A DNA stretch of 64,000 nucleotides from Pomphorhynchus laevis (GCA_012934845.2 WNNJ02000342.1:1-64000); one strand, 5' to 3'. Positions 1-12,587 are shown, numbered from the stretch's first letter. Numbers and translations: made by a program. The notes: generated from the sequence alone by a model not told the origin.

Positions 1-1014
1 GTCGTATTACCTTTGATGAAATTTGAATAAGTAGTATAATTTCTTATCTCAATACCGTGGAAATCATTAATATATACCCATTTAAGCATTCCAATTAAGG
101 TTTATAACACTAATAGGCAATGTTCAAAATCAAAGTATTAGTATTGTTCTGCGGGATTACTTAAGGCTGGTTTATCTACTAATTTGCATGCTTATATTAG
201 CATTCTGTTTTTGAGTGCGTTATTTTAAATTCACTGCCACTCCCTTAGCATCGGAAATTGCTTTAAACTTGATAATTTCTTATAGGCACGATGGCTTCAT
301 CGGTGTTTAAAATTTTTATATATTAAATCTATAAGGTTTATTCAAGTTAAAATTAAAAAAGGTTTATCGATTTTTCAATTCAAGATTTGGTATTTGGAAG
401 ATCTTAAGATCTTTCAATGTGTGTGACTCCAAAACACTGATGGTAACACTTCAGTGTGTGTTTAGTTTTGTTAGTGTCACATTGTGTGTTTTTATTTGTT
501 ATATGCTTAACGAATATAATAGTCCCACTATAACTTTATTTTTAAATTATTCATAATTCCATTCGATGCATCCACAAAGAGTATAATTTGTTCAAATTTT
601 GCTTGTTTTTCTGATTTTTGCTACTAGCAACAGTTGCTAGCGGAAAATAAATCTGTACTATAGTTTGTCCTATTCAAAAATTGAAACTTAATAAAGGATC
701 ATTATTATTTTTAAATTATTTTTAAAGAGGTATGCTTAAAAAATAAAAGTTAATCCTTGCAGCAAAATAGTTTAAATTAAGTGTTCGTCCAATAAATTGT
801 TCGTAACAATTTCATAATTTACTTGTTGAGTTTAACTGAATATAGTGTTTCACATTATAACTTACGTTTTATTAATAGTTAAACGTACTAGATCATTAGA
901 TAAAATATAACTTATTTTTTACTATTTTAGTAGAAGCAATTAAACTTCATGTAACAATTGTTACCGTTCGATTGGATGATTATGATTTTTATGATTTTTT
1001 TTGTTTTGATTTAG
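1..1014. other. Intronic or upstream sequence, no gene seen
   Basis: AT-rich DNA without a credible coding frame or a repeat found elsewhere in the window. It ends in a T-rich tract and TTTAG at 1010-1014, read as the splice acceptor of the first visible host exon. Confidence 0.5.
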
Positions 1015-2007
1015 ATAGCGCTTATAGCTTTTGGGCATTGGCCTTAATTGTTCTTTTTGCTGGAAATGGTTTGTTCTTGTTTGCCCAAGGTAAGCAACCG
1101 AAAGAATTGTGGAATAAACACTTTCCGAGGCTTAGTTTGAATTATTCATTGAAGTCAAGTAGTAGCTCAAAGGTAAGCTTTGTTGGCATCTCGTAAATCA
1201 AATTTTGTATTGGACATTTGAGGATGTTTATAATTGTATTATCGTCATCAGCAATATATTGTGATATATTCTATAACAAGTGTGAAAGATGTAGCTACTC
1301 TCGTGCTAAAGATAATATAAGATAATATGTTGTTACTGTTATATTCTTATAAAAAAATTCACTGCTTATTCCGGTTTAAACATTGTTAATTTATTAATAG
1401 GGTATTTCAAAGATGAATCGCGGAAAGCGATTTTTCTGACCTAATTATATCAAAACAAAATATTAATTAAAGCTGCAAGTCAGGATCCGTCATGGATACG
1501 ATCATATATATATCCAGTCTAACAAGTCTATATATCCAGTCTATCAAGCAACATCATTTAGTATAAATGCCGTATTTCGTAAGAAATCCTGGACTGTTGT
1601 CTACTCAGCACATTCGTGCATTACTATTATACCTGCCGTATCCATTTAGAATCCAACGAGTGCAGCGACAATTCAGCAACAACCTCTGCCTAGTGTTTAA
1701 GGATGGTCCGCACAGCAATTCGATCTGTTAAGAGCGAAAGCCTCAGACAATTAAGCAAAGTGTCGGAAACGCCTTTATTCACAATGTCACACAGGCAACC
1801 GAAACGACCAGTGTGTATCTCATTCTACTGATGAGTGTTGCCGGGTACTCATCATTTCGATGCTGAAGTGGTCGTCTAGAAGTGACATGGTGACTGAAAG
1901 TCGTGAATCGAAGTCAGTCTATCAAGCAACACCATTTAGTATAAATACCGTATTTCGTAAGAAATCCTGGACCGTTGTCTACTCAGCACATTCGTGCATT
2001 ACTATTA

Positions 2008-2070
<63 letters not shown>

Positions 2071-5000
2071 TAGTGCGAAAAATCGCTTGAAACTGTGGTC
2101 CAGGAGCCAAAACTGGCTACGATTGATTTTAAATCCATATGTGCTGCTAAATATATATGCTACTTAACTACTGAATAACGATAAGTTCTTTGGATTTAAT
2201 ATGTAATGAATTTCAGTAAGCCTTTGCTTAGAAAGCTTACTTTCTAGCTTTCTAGAAAGCTAGAAATTATAGCTTACTTGTTTTTAAGCTTAATAGAATA
2301 TGAATTTGTTCATAAGTGTGTAAAAACTAAATCTAAAGTATATAAATATATGAAATATATGTTTCGATACATTGATGATATATGTGTATTTAATTCTAAT
2401 AATTTTTATTCAATTAGTGAACAAATTTATCCAGAAAGCCTTATTCTTAACAAAACCAATATTAATGATAAAGAAGGTGTATATCTAGATATGAACATTA
2501 AATTAACATTAACTAAAACTACTATTAATTTATATCGTAAAGATGACATATTTAAATTTGCAAGAAACATATTTTTGCATGAGCATTCATGCATACCATA
2601 TAATATAAATCAAAATACATTAAATAATGAAATTTTAAGAATTGCAACAATATGTAATGATATTGGCTTTCTTCAAAATCATTTAAATAATTTAATAGAT
2701 ACATATTTTAAACTAGGTTACTATAAAAATAACATCAAGCAGAAAATGGTAAAATATATAAATCAACACAATAATATAAGAATAAATTTAAACTCTTAAG
2801 TGGCAAATTTTTATGGATGGATAATAAATAATATACTTTGTATTAGAATAAGATACTAGATAGTTATTTCAGAGGAAATACATCATTAGCATGTATTTGG
2901 CCCCGCTGCTATGTTGGGTAGAGGAGTTAGGGGCCGAAACCTGATAGCATATCAGTTCCTCCTGATGACCTCTAATTCTTATTCTGATACAACGTCTGTT
3001 ATTTATTAGTCAATTCATAAAAATGACGTTTATTTTAAATTTCAATTTTTATTTTAACTTGATTTAAATTATAGAAAATCTAAAAACAATTATTAATTTT
3101 ATTATTTAATTATTAAAATTTGATTTAGCATTATGTTTTGTTTATTTTATAATTATATTAAATACGTAGACTCAATTTGCTGATTTGATTATATAAATAT
3201 ATCTTAAGCTTACTTTAGATATTGTTTTTGCTCGATTTTGTATGTGATTATATCGTCGTGATGATTTGGTCTTTTTCTAAGTAAGCGAATAACGTATTTT
3301 TTAGAAGCATGGTCAAAAATCAAAAAACAAGAAGAAAGAACATCGAAAGAAGCCTGGCTCTAACACACAGGGTAAAAGCAAAAAGCATCCAACACCCTCG
3401 ATCGTCGAGCAACGCTCGTCTTCGGAGAGTTCATTTGAATCTGAAGTTTCAATTATCCCGACATTAAAAATGAAAATGGTGGCGGTTCGAAACCATGCTA
3501 CTAGTCACGAGAAAAAGATGCCTGCTGTCAAACGTTCACAGTTTGTAACAGCTACGCATTCGACGGACGACGAATCCACCACTTCCTTTGCTGAGAGAAA
3601 TTTATCATCAACTTTTGATAACAAGCGCGTGTCTTCAGGTAAGATTGCTGCTGCAACTGATTCAAAGATATACGAAAAGAAGGGCAGTCACAACTCTGAT
3701 TTTACAACAGCAGGGAATCAGCAACGAAGTAATAAAAAGCAACCCTCTTCGAAGCACAGTTCTTCCAAGGATAGCAGCGGTGAGTCCAGCTCTGTGACTA
3801 CAGCGAACATAACTTCTAAAGAAAGTAAGATTTAAATTATTAGTGTTGGTATGTTTATTGCGATCATAAATTGCTGAATAGATAAATTACCAAATTCACA
3901 AACCCATAATTCGCATATTGAGGCGGAGAAAAAGTTACCGACAAATCCAAAAACAACACCGGAAACATCACCGGTATGTGATACCGGATTTACTAAAGAA
4001 AATCTGTCGAAATCAAAAAGGAAGAAGAACAAAAGGATCACGACTCAGTATTCCCAGACTGAAAAGTCAACGAGCCAAGTGCGTGATATTTATTATAATG
4101 ATATTCATTAATTTGTTTTCGATTATTTCTATGTAGGTCAACGAAGTGATACCAAGTACTAATGAGGAAGTCGCAGTTGATGATGAAGGTCGGTTTTTCA
4201 ATTTTACTTTTACTTTGGACGTTATTATTTAACTCTTGACATGTTGTCATTTTTTATTACTTATTGCTGAACTATGGAAGAATTTTTGCACACTTTGAAA
4301 TCTGTTGTCCTAAACATTGCTGTTTAGGACAAAGCTCCGAGATTGGGCTACATAACCATTAAAATAGAGTAGTTTATACATTTTTCAAATATATATTCGC
4401 ATCTTAAAAGAGAAAAATGAACCTGACTATTGAAGTTTACAATATAGTTTCAGTATTTCAGACAGAGGTTATATTACCGGAAAACAATGTGCACAGGTCA
4501 ATAATAACTTGACAGTAGAACAAATCAGATATGGTATTAGGATATTTGATTGTTGGATTTTTAGCAATAACGTGTTTTAATATTTATTCCGGTAAATATT
4601 ATTTTGTCGGAATAATATTTATTTACCTTTACTAAATTTCAACGCTAACGTTTAAAAATCCATTAACTTTTTATTCCTTTTTCCCAAGAATAAAAAACTG
4701 CTCTTTTTCATATTTTTTTGACGAACACTGTATCCTTTTTAAAAATTCACTAATTTCTCAGTGTATTTATCTGCTTTGCAGATATTTAAAATGATATAAA
4801 GCACTGCTTACCGTTGCTCTCCGCCATGTTATACAGATTACTTTATTTTATTTTTATGATATTGTCGCAGTATGTTCCTCCTACTATTCGAAGGCATTTT
4901 GTCTTAATAGTGGGATGTTTTAAATGTGCTCTTAAATTAAGTCAAATATACCTAATTTAAAAGTAAGTATTTTTGAAATCAGATCAGTTAACTATGCCTA

Positions 5001-8000
5001 CGTATTTTATAATATTTATAAATTAAAAATAATGCTAAATTTATAAAAAAATTAAAAATTAATAATTATTAAATAAAAGTTAAAATTCAAGTTAAAATTC
5101 AATTTTAAAATTAAAGTTAAATTGAAGATAAATTCAATTTTAAAATCCAAGTTAAAATTTAAAATTGAAATTTAAAGTAGAAATCTTTTTTTACTTTAAC
5201 TAATAAATAATAGACGATGTATAAGAATAAGGATTATAGGTCATCAGGAGGAACTGATATGTTATCAAGATTCGGCCCTTAATCCTCGACCCAGTATAGC
5301 AGCGGGCCAAAATACACGCTAATGATATATATTTTCTCTTATTAAATTTCAGTAACTACTTTAAGAAAGTCTTTTAAATAATATAGAGACTTACATAGTT
5401 TCAATAGTTGGTAAGTAATTTGTAAAAATTAGATAATATGAACTTTTTCATATGATGGATATATCAAGTAAATAAGTAACCTATAACCTTCTTCCATTTT
5501 GATTATATTTTTTGGAACAAAGAAAACCATAATTTTATTTTGTTTGACAAAATTCAATATTTGATAGTTCCTTTTATCATCATCATGATTACAATAGAAT
5601 GTTCACAAAATTTCGTATTTCAACAATTATGCAAAAGTACAAGCATTGATGTGCCCCTTGCAAAGTACAATGCAAAGTACAGGCATTGATGAACATGGGG
5701 CACATCAATGCTAGTACTTTTGGATAAATGTTAAAAAATGAAAAATTTCGTGAACATTTTATTGTAATCCTGATGATGATAGCAAGAGCTATTGAAAAAT
5801 TGATTTTTTTTTCAAATAAATGGAAATTATTTTCTTTTTTTGTTCTAGTAAAACATATAGTGTTTTTACTGATCCTTCTCCACAATTCCAAATATAAAAA
5901 TTGTAGTGTTTATTTGCCCCCTTTGATTTATTCCATATTTATTCTTGCGCTTTTTACTGACGAAATTATTTATTATTCGTATGCAATATTTAGAATGGAA
6001 TGTTGTCCTGTCTGACGGAAAAGCCCGAACACATCCTAAAACGGATCAAAGCGTTTCATCACTATATAATAACTCATCTGCTTATTTCAGCAGATTAAAC
6101 ACTGCTACTACTACTGGTGCATTAGCAAATTGCACTGGCCTTTCTAAGTTGAAAATTGCGCCGACAGAAGTGACTTTGGTTTCTGATGTTAATGTTGATG
6201 TCAATCGATGCACTGAAGGTGATAGTGCAGCCTCTAACTGTACGTCGCTTACTGATGTCTTTGAAAAGTCAATTGCCGAAATTAAGGAACGCGAGCAATA
6301 CTACCGTGAGACGAATATTAATGATCCTGCTAATTGTTCTCTGGAGAATATCGTAAATGCAAGGATTGTTAATCTTAACAAGAATGGTGGAGAAAACGGC
6401 TTTGCGGCTTCTGCAGCAGTTGCTTCTGTTCATCATCTAAAGCAGAAACTTATTGAAGAATCAATCCTTCAGCAGCAACAGAAGCAGCAGAATTGTCCAT
6501 TCCCTACTTCTACTGTTTCCTCTGCTAATTTATCTCCACTCGATCCATTATCTTACCATCAAAAGCTCACAAGAGAACACCAAATACGAACTAGTGAAAT
6601 TCAAGACCAATTCCTTAAATTAAATAGATCAGATGGCTTCCAAAATTGGGGTCAGGCTATTACCAGCACTGCTACATCTGCTAGCCGAGATATAGGTGGT
6701 GCCATTCATGGTCAACATCAAGTTTACCCTCAGCCACAATTATCCTCAAGCATACAACGACATCACTCTTCTGGATCTCCATTGATGATTAGTGATTTTG
6801 AGAGACTAAAGGCTGAAAGATCAATATTAATGGATGCGTCTAGTCAACATTTGGAAGACAATCAGCATTCAACAGCACCTAATCTAGCCACATCATTTGA
6901 GTTCTTGCCACAACGACGCTATAACCACAGAGAAATTGAACCTGTTCATTGTAATTTCAGCGAATATGATGACGAAGGATCAATCGTCATTCGACGTCAT
7001 GATTCTGTTCCGGTTGCTGGTAGTGTAGATTTAACAAAAAATAGTGGCAATGGCAATAAGCAACAACAGCACAGTTACCAACAACAGGATACGTTGAACA
7101 CGAATTCTGTAACGTTGAACACAAATAATGAAAAAAGAAAGTCCCACTCTTTAGATGAGGATTATTCTCTTATTGACATTAATGAATATTCGTCGACAGC
7201 AAACAATATGTCGGAAACAGATTATAATCATTCTAGCGAATTTTATAATCACGAAGATTCTAGCTGCTATTTAACCGATATGCATTTAGCTGATACGTCA
7301 ATGATATTCAATAACCAATCTAATCAGCAATTAAGTGGTGCAGGCACTTGTAAATACCTTAATAATTCGAAATGCAACGTATCGTCAGTAATGCAAGAGT
7401 TTTCTTCGTACTCTTCAAATAAGACAGAAAATGCAGATCATGTCAGCGAATCCGGAGAATACGTGATTATAGATGATCCAAAATTATTGGACGCCGATGG
7501 TCCATCCTCTGAATCCGTCAGTGAAATGTTCGCTAGCGGCAACAGTAACGCTAATTTCAATTCGCTTACGTTTCACGGACAACCCTTAATGCAATCATCG
7601 CATGCGTTTCCATCATTTTTGGCGAAACCGTTTATGAGTGGACAGCAATTAAAATCAGTTGAAGGATCTTCTACTTCCGTCGATGGTAACAGCAAATGCG
7701 ATAACAGCGCAAACAGGGATGCCGGTAATGATAACAGTTACAATAACAATATATCCAGGGATGATAATGATATCGATATAACCGCCGTTGATCATAATGC
7801 ACATAATTCAAATAAACACAGCAATATAGATGGTGATAAAAATAAGTCAGCAACTTCCACTGATAACTTGATTAAAGACTACAAGCATTTGACTTCAATA
7901 ACAGTTCCGTTGCTTAGCAGTGACAAAGTTATTAATGGCTTTCCAACTTATAAAATTCCTAAGCAGCTTGTTGCCTTTTCCGCTATGAATGTTTTAAAGG

Positions 8001-8771
8001 TAAGTTCTCTGTGTCTACGATTGCAAAATAAGTTCCTGATTTTTACAGATGCTTAATTAATAAAATACAATAAAAGATAGTTAATTGCATGAATATCATG
8101 TTAAATTATTAATAAACAGTATTTGCTAATGAGCTGTAATAGTAGAATATAATACGACATGACTACCTAAATTATATGCATTTATACTGAGATACATCTG
8201 TTGAAAGTAATTCAACGCTTGTCATTGCAATACGTAAGATAATTTTGTCATGGCAAATGGTATATGCGCTTAAAGATTTAATTATTTTAAATTGTCCAAT
8301 CCAATATTACTCATTTTTGTTTCCTTTTCGTAATGCCATCACTGTGACCATCAATATTATTGTTTTTTTTACGTTCTAATTTATTTAATGTACAGCATTC
8401 TGCGCCGTCATTTTTCTCCGTTTATGAGCAATATCATACCGTCGTATTAGTGAGCAAACACATTAATCTGTTCTCCAGTTTGACCAACGTATTTCAGCCA
8501 AAGTATTTCCAAATAAATTATATTGAATCGGATAATTATTGCGTTCGATTGTCTGTTCAGACCGGAAAAATAATACGTCTGCGTTTGTTGTACATAGTTT
8601 TTATTCTCAAATCGAATTTTTAATATTACATTTTTATCTGGATCATATAGTATAGATAGTAATTGTTTTCTGTTGTTTTTTATTTAGATACCTCAATCTG
8701 TTGTTATTGAGAAGCCAAACCAAAAGTCGACGTGGCGTCAAAATTCATCGTCATTCTCTCGTGTCCGTTAA
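1015..8771 (+). CDS. Host gene, 3' part, seven exons; TMEM131-like C-terminal region (tentative)
   Basis: Proposed exons: 1015-1172, 3305-3824, 3882-4078, 4137-4188, 5994-7999, 8396-8449, 8688-8771. All junctions are AG/GT and the phases agree (1 into the first; then 0, 1, 0, 1, 0, 0). The fourth donor leaves one g, which the next acceptor completes to GAA (Glu). The first exon encodes a hydrophobic span (FWALALIVLFAGNGLFLF) followed by a basic stretch (KELWNKHFPRLSL). The second is Lys/Ser-rich, and the fifth is long and Asn/Ser/Gln/His-rich, so the tail is probably disordered and cytosolic. TMEM131 is a membrane protein with a luminal PapD-like part and a long tail linked to collagen secretion through TRAPPIII. 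The likeness rests on the span, the LSL/LSF segment and EEWNVVLSD followed by SVSSLY, compared from memory. Upstream exons lie outside the window. The exon structure is firmer than the name, and the small exons at 4137 and 8396 are the weakest. Confidence 0.6.
1511..2003 (+). repeat. 377-bp tandem repeat, array 1 (about 1.3 units)
   Basis: The string CAGTCTATCAAGCAACA starts at 1538 and returns at 1915, a period of 377. Between them lie the landmarks also found at 11.6-12.6 kb (CAGCGACAATTCAGCAAC, TGAGTGTTGCCGGGTACTC). The array sits in the first visible intron of the host gene and runs straight into a (TA)n tract. No RNA polymerase III boxes or coding frame were convincing, so I call it satellite-like. 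Confidence 0.8.
2003..2067. repeat. (TA)n microsatellite
   Basis: About 60 bases of almost pure TA directly abutting the 377-bp repeat. Open frames reading Ile-Tyr through it are artefacts. Confidence 0.95.
2276..3195 (+). mobile_element. PLE-A copy 1, 5'-truncated (RT end plus 3' terminal region)
   Basis: Frame 2278-2799 gives the end of a Penelope-type reverse transcriptase: FRYIDDICVFN (motif C, YIDD), then YLDMNIKL, LYRKDDIFKF and a thumb region ending GYYKNNIKQK. No GIY-YIG domain follows. The 3' region holds a GGCCCC/GGGGCC stem followed by CGAAAC (about 2899-2940), CTGATGA at 2969-2975, and an AT-rich tail ending near ACGTAGACTCA. It lies in the sense direction in a host intron. The same 3' region recurs at 4985, 13503, 16856, 22735, 26405 and 51830. 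Confidence 0.85.
4985..5345 (-). mobile_element. PLE-A 3' terminal region only
   Basis: Reverse complement of the copy-1 3' region: TACGTATT end, AT-rich tail, the conserved TCATCAGGAGGAACTGATA block near 5240, and the GC stem GCGGGCC at about 5301. It has no RT sequence and lies in the intron before the largest host exon. Confidence 0.75.
5476..5862. repeat. Foldback (inverted-repeat) element FB1
   Basis: Two imperfect arms of roughly 170-180 bases meet near 5680. Outer arm pieces at 5510-5600 and 5760-5862 pair (TGATTACAATA with TATTGTAATC; GATAGTTCC with GAGCTATT). Inner pieces also pair (GCATTGATGTGCCCC with GGGGCACATCAATGC). The start ATAACCTTCTTCCATTTT is shared with the foldback at 23173. 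The + strand reads CTGATGA, then a TAGC..GCTA hairpin, then GAAAA at 5770-5797. Confidence 0.7.
5994..7999 (+). CDS. Largest host exon (about 668 codons)
   Basis: A single open frame of about 2 kb with codon use and composition unlike the surrounding repeats. It starts after the acceptor ATATTTAG at 5993 and ends at AAG before GTAAGT at 8000. It is rich in Asn, Ser, Gln, His and Asp, with short homopolymer-like tracts (QQQQKQQ near 6470, NKQQQQHSYQQQ near 7060, NNNI near 7745). A charged, possibly helical stretch (EIKEREQYYRE) lies near 6275, and SDFERLKAERSIL near 6790 could be another helix. I see no catalytic motif. The frame remains open upstream to an ATG at 5945, but that ATG lies before the acceptor and is not the start. 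Confidence 0.75.
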
Positions 8772-8782
8772 ATTAGCAGCTA

Positions 8783-8788
8783 AATAAA
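8783..8788 (+). promoter_or_regulatory. Poly(A) signal of the host gene
   Basis: AATAAA lies 11 bases after the proposed stop codon at 8769-8771. A hexamer so close to the stop implies a very short 3' UTR. Other AATAAA-like strings exist in this AT-rich DNA, so it is only a candidate. Confidence 0.4.
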
Positions 8789-10125
8789 TATTGCAAGTAA
8801 GTTTATTAGTTAAAATACAAACTTTAGTTGCATAGTATCGTAGACACACAACATGTATGTGTTTGAAGAACGTGAACAGTATACTGATTGCAGTTTGGCC
8901 GCATTTTTACAATGGTGTTTATACCGGAAGACCATTGTATAAAAATTTGTTCCGTGATGCCGATTTATTTTTAGAATCCACTTGTTTTTAAATAGATTTT
9001 ATCAACTTCTTGCCTGGCATATGCATATACTGAGTTATCAGTTAAAAGTATTCGCGACAAACACATGTTTACGACTATATCTGTAGATTCATGGTTCAGT
9101 AGCATTTCTACATTTGCATCATATTTACTATATGTTATAGCGGTGTTATTGAACAATTTTTAACGTTTTACATACATCATTATCTAATATTAATGATGTA
9201 TTTCCGTTATTGCATCATAGGCGCCTAAAACTTTAGAAAAGTCAGTATATGATTATTTATTAAGTATATCTTGCAAACTTTATTTGCCAGTACTTAAACA
9301 TATCACAAATATAGCAGCTGATAATTCTGTTTTTTTTTGTTTTCAAGAGTTTTGTTGGCTAACTTGATATAAATATATTAAGCATTGACTTTTCTTTTGA
9401 TATATGTTTCTTTAAGGAATTTAAGATTTTCAGAACTATCACCATGAAAACTATCAGTGTTTAATGACTTTTCATCTGTAAGTAGGAATGTCCTCCCTTT
9501 ATGACCCCACATTTGAAACAGATAACAGTTGCAAGTCAAGGTTTTTCCATGTCTTTTCAAATTATGACAGAATATTGATTTATAAAATCTTTTGTTTAAC
9601 TGATGTAAAATATATTCGAGAAAGTTTGCCTAAATAATGACTTATAATATCACCAACAATTATCCAATTTTTGGGAAATAATTTCTTTTTCTTTTTGATA
9701 AAGAATTATTGAAGCTGGATCAAAGAAAGAAAAACAAATTTCAATATTTCGCTTACCTCTGTTTGGCTCTTCAGAAAATTATTAATATTTGTAATTGATA
9801 ATAATCGATGGTAAAAGGTGATGTATTTGTTACCGCTTTTAAAAACTAACAAACCTGTACACCTTGCAATGACAAGTCGAGAGCATGAAGATCTCTCAAC
9901 TTATTTTCCTATTGCTTTAAATTCGATCGATTGTATATTAAACGCAAAAATAGTTATGCCTATGTGTTAGTTTATCGGCTACAGCTAAATCTAATGGACC
10001 TGACAAGCTTACTTCTGTTGCTTAACCTACAAAAATGCATTTTTATTTCAAGATAAAGCATATGATCATATTACATTGTAAAGTCGCATTCGCTACTATT
10101 TGTTGTATTTTCGCAGCCACATTAA
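8789..10125. other. No gene or recognised repeat
   Basis: AT-rich DNA downstream of the host gene. Only short frames of about 60 codons occur on the minus strand (9156 and 9560). They show no motif and I treat them as chance. Confidence 0.5.
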
Positions 10126-10408
10126 CTACTAGCTAGTGACCAACATATTTTATAGTTACGGGATCCTACTTAAATTCTAACTTGATTGGAGAGTTGGCAA
10201 TCATGCCATATAATTGATTTTTGCATATAAACAATTCGTCTGAACGGCTATACCTCTGAGCCGTTCTTCTGAACTGCTCTACTAGCAAGGGACCAACATA
10301 TTTTATAGCTACGGGATCCTACTTAAAGTAGGCAATCATGCCATATTTGTATCAGCATAATTGATTTTTGCAACTAAAGAGTTCATCTGAACGGCTATCC
10401 TGCTTGGT
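10126..10408 (+). repeat. Local direct duplication, about 120 bp twice
   Basis: GACCAACATATTTTATAG(T/C)TACGGGATCCTACTTAAA occurs near 10138 and again near 10292. Both are followed by GGCAATCATGCCATAT, a segment with TTGATTTTTGCA, and CTGAACGGCTAT. The copies differ by small indels. No coding content is seen. Confidence 0.75.
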
Positions 10409-10808
10409 TTTTTTGTATTCTCCTGATGCAACCTTTTCGCTGTTGTCTTTTCTAAATAACATAATATATTAATAATCTGTTTCTATTCATTTATATTTAT
10501 TTCAATGATTTTCTACTATATTTAATCCGTTCTATATTTTGGCTATTTTTGTTCAGGGCATCATCATATCTATTCATTATAGTAACGGCAACTAGCAATA
10601 CTACTTATCTCTAGGGTATGCAATCAATATGTAGCATATTTCCATTAACTTCACCAGCAACGATCGTTAGAGACTATTACAGAGAAATTGCTATATATCA
10701 TATTGTTAATCTCACGTTTATATTATACATATATTTGCACTGATGCTTTGATAATATCAACAACAAAATATTATATAAGCTATTTATTCTTTTATGTTCA
10801 ATTTCTCG

Positions 10809-10809
<1 letters not shown>

Positions 10810-10873
<64 letters not shown>
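10810..10873. repeat. (AT)n microsatellite
   Basis: About 64 bases of pure AT dinucleotide in gene-free DNA, with no sign of a mobile element on either side. Confidence 0.95.
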
Positions 10874-10877
<4 letters not shown>

Positions 10878-11634
10878 CCTTTTTTGCTAAGAAATAATGC
10901 AACTACAAATATAGCAGCGTTTTTCTATTCTAATAAATCACAATTCATAAACCATGGACATTTAAGTTTTAATTGATTTCCGCAATTTTACCGATTTAAA
11001 AACGAAGATGAGCAAAAAAATTAGCTTAATTAAACAAGTAAGATTTTGGCTTACTTTAACAATGCGCTTAGTCACATTGTTTTCTGACCTTCGTTGATCA
11101 TTGGCATTCATGTTATCATTGCACACCATAAATCACGAGCATATATCATCGTACACTATATCCATCATATCCACTATAGTAATATCATATCCACTATAAT
11201 AATCTATTATATTACATCCCCACAACGAATAAAATTTTATCAGAATATCTACTGAACAACATTTTATCACCTTCTGTTAGCATTAAGATCTGTGTTATAG
11301 CGCTATATCCTAATATTCTTATTACCATTGAACTGCTACTTATCAGTGTGTGTCTTGCGTGTTTTGTAAAAGATGGTCCGTTGTTAATTAAAATATATAA
11401 CAGCAGATATCTGTAGATCTCTTTTGTATCAGTTACTTGTTCTCGTTACCTGAAATATGATTCTTCATTGTCTGTTTTTCTATGTACAAAAACACAAATT
11501 GTCTTCAAATGACCCCAAGCAGCGGTTCAGCATACCCATGCTTTTCTTATATATATCAAAATAAGAAGGTATATAAAATTTAACCAAGCTTTCTTTTGCA
11601 ATTTATTTAAAAAATAAGTTTTCGGGTTACCCCT
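10874..11634. other. No gene or recognised repeat
   Basis: AT-rich sequence with short local repeats (ATCATATCCACTATA twice near 11168-11200). No coding frame or family match was found. Confidence 0.5.
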
Positions 11635-12587
11635 TCGTGCTTACGCTCTTTACCAGATCGAATTGCGGTGCGGACCATCCATAAACAGTAGGCAGAGGTT
11701 GTTGCTGAATTGTCGCTGCACTCGTTGGATCCTTAATGGATACGGTAGGTATAATAGTAGTGCACGGATGTGCAGAGTATACAACGGTATAGGATTTCTT
11801 ACGAAATACGGCATTTATACTAAATGGTGTTGCTTGATAGACTGGACTTCGATTCACGACTTTCAGTCATCATGTCACTTCTAGACGATTACTTCAGCAT
11901 CGAAATGATGAGTACCCGGCAACACTCATCAGTAGAATGAGGTACACACTGGTCGTTTCGGTTGCATGTGTGACATTGTGAATGATGGCGTTTTCGAAAT
12001 TTTGCTTAATTGATTGAGGCTTACGCTCTTTACCAGATCGAACTGCTGTGTGAACCAACCTTAAATGTTGCTTAGTGCAGCGACAATTCAGCAACAACCT
12101 CTGCCTAGCGTTTAAGGATGGTCCGCACAGCAATTCGATCTGGTTAAGAGCGTAAGCCTCAGACAATTAAGCAAAGTGTCGGAAACGCCTTTATTCACAA
12201 TGTCACACAGGCAACCGAAACGACCAGTGAGTACTTCATTCTACTGATGAGTGTTGCCGGGTACTCATTAGTCGTCTAGAAGTGACATGATGACTGAAAG
12301 TCGTGAATCGAAGTCCAGTCTATCAAGCAACACCATTTAGTATAAATGCCGTATTTCGTAAGAAATCCTGGACCGTTGTCTATTCAGCACCTTAGTGCAC
12401 TACTATTATACCTACCGTATCCATTAAGGATCCAACGAGTGCAGCGACAATTCAGCAACAACCTCTGCCTAGTGTTTAAGGATGGTCCGCACAGCAATTC
12501 GATCTGGTTAAGAGCGTAAGCCTCAGACAATTAAGCAATGTGTCGGAAACGCCTTTATTCACAATGTCACACAGGCAACCGAAACGA
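11635..12587. repeat. 377-bp repeat, array 2, head-to-head
   Basis: From 11635 to about 12067 the repeat is on the minus strand (TTACGCTCTTTACCAGATCG at 11641 and again at 12021, period about 380). From about 12067 to 12587 it is on the plus strand (CAGCGACAATTCAGCAAC near 12070 and 12446). Orientation flips abruptly after TTAAATGTTGCTTAG. The array ends inside the unit at GAAACGACAG, where unrelated sequence and then LINE-B begin. Confidence 0.8.

Noticed and set aside
972-1014. ATG at 972 as start of the first host protein
   Set aside because: The 40 bases after it are T-rich and end in TTTAG, a good splice acceptor, and the encoded YDFYDFFCFDL looks like translated polypyrimidine tract.
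2880-2990. Canonical hammerhead ribozyme in PLE-A
   Set aside because: CTGATGA lies after GAAA with only about 20 bases between, so no canonical three-stem fold formed by hand. Kept only as a dimer question.
5945-5993. ATG at 5945 as the start of a separate 703-residue protein
   Set aside because: An acceptor at 5993 joins in phase with the exon ending at 4188, and the residues before it resemble intron.
7671-7853. Minus-strand Tyr/Cys/His-rich frame opposite the large host exon
   Set aside because: Mirror of an Asn/Asp-rich coding stretch, with no independent support.
11635-12587. tRNA-derived SINE identity for the 377-bp repeat
   Set aside because: No convincing A and B box pair at the right spacing, and units are tandem rather than dispersed with tails.
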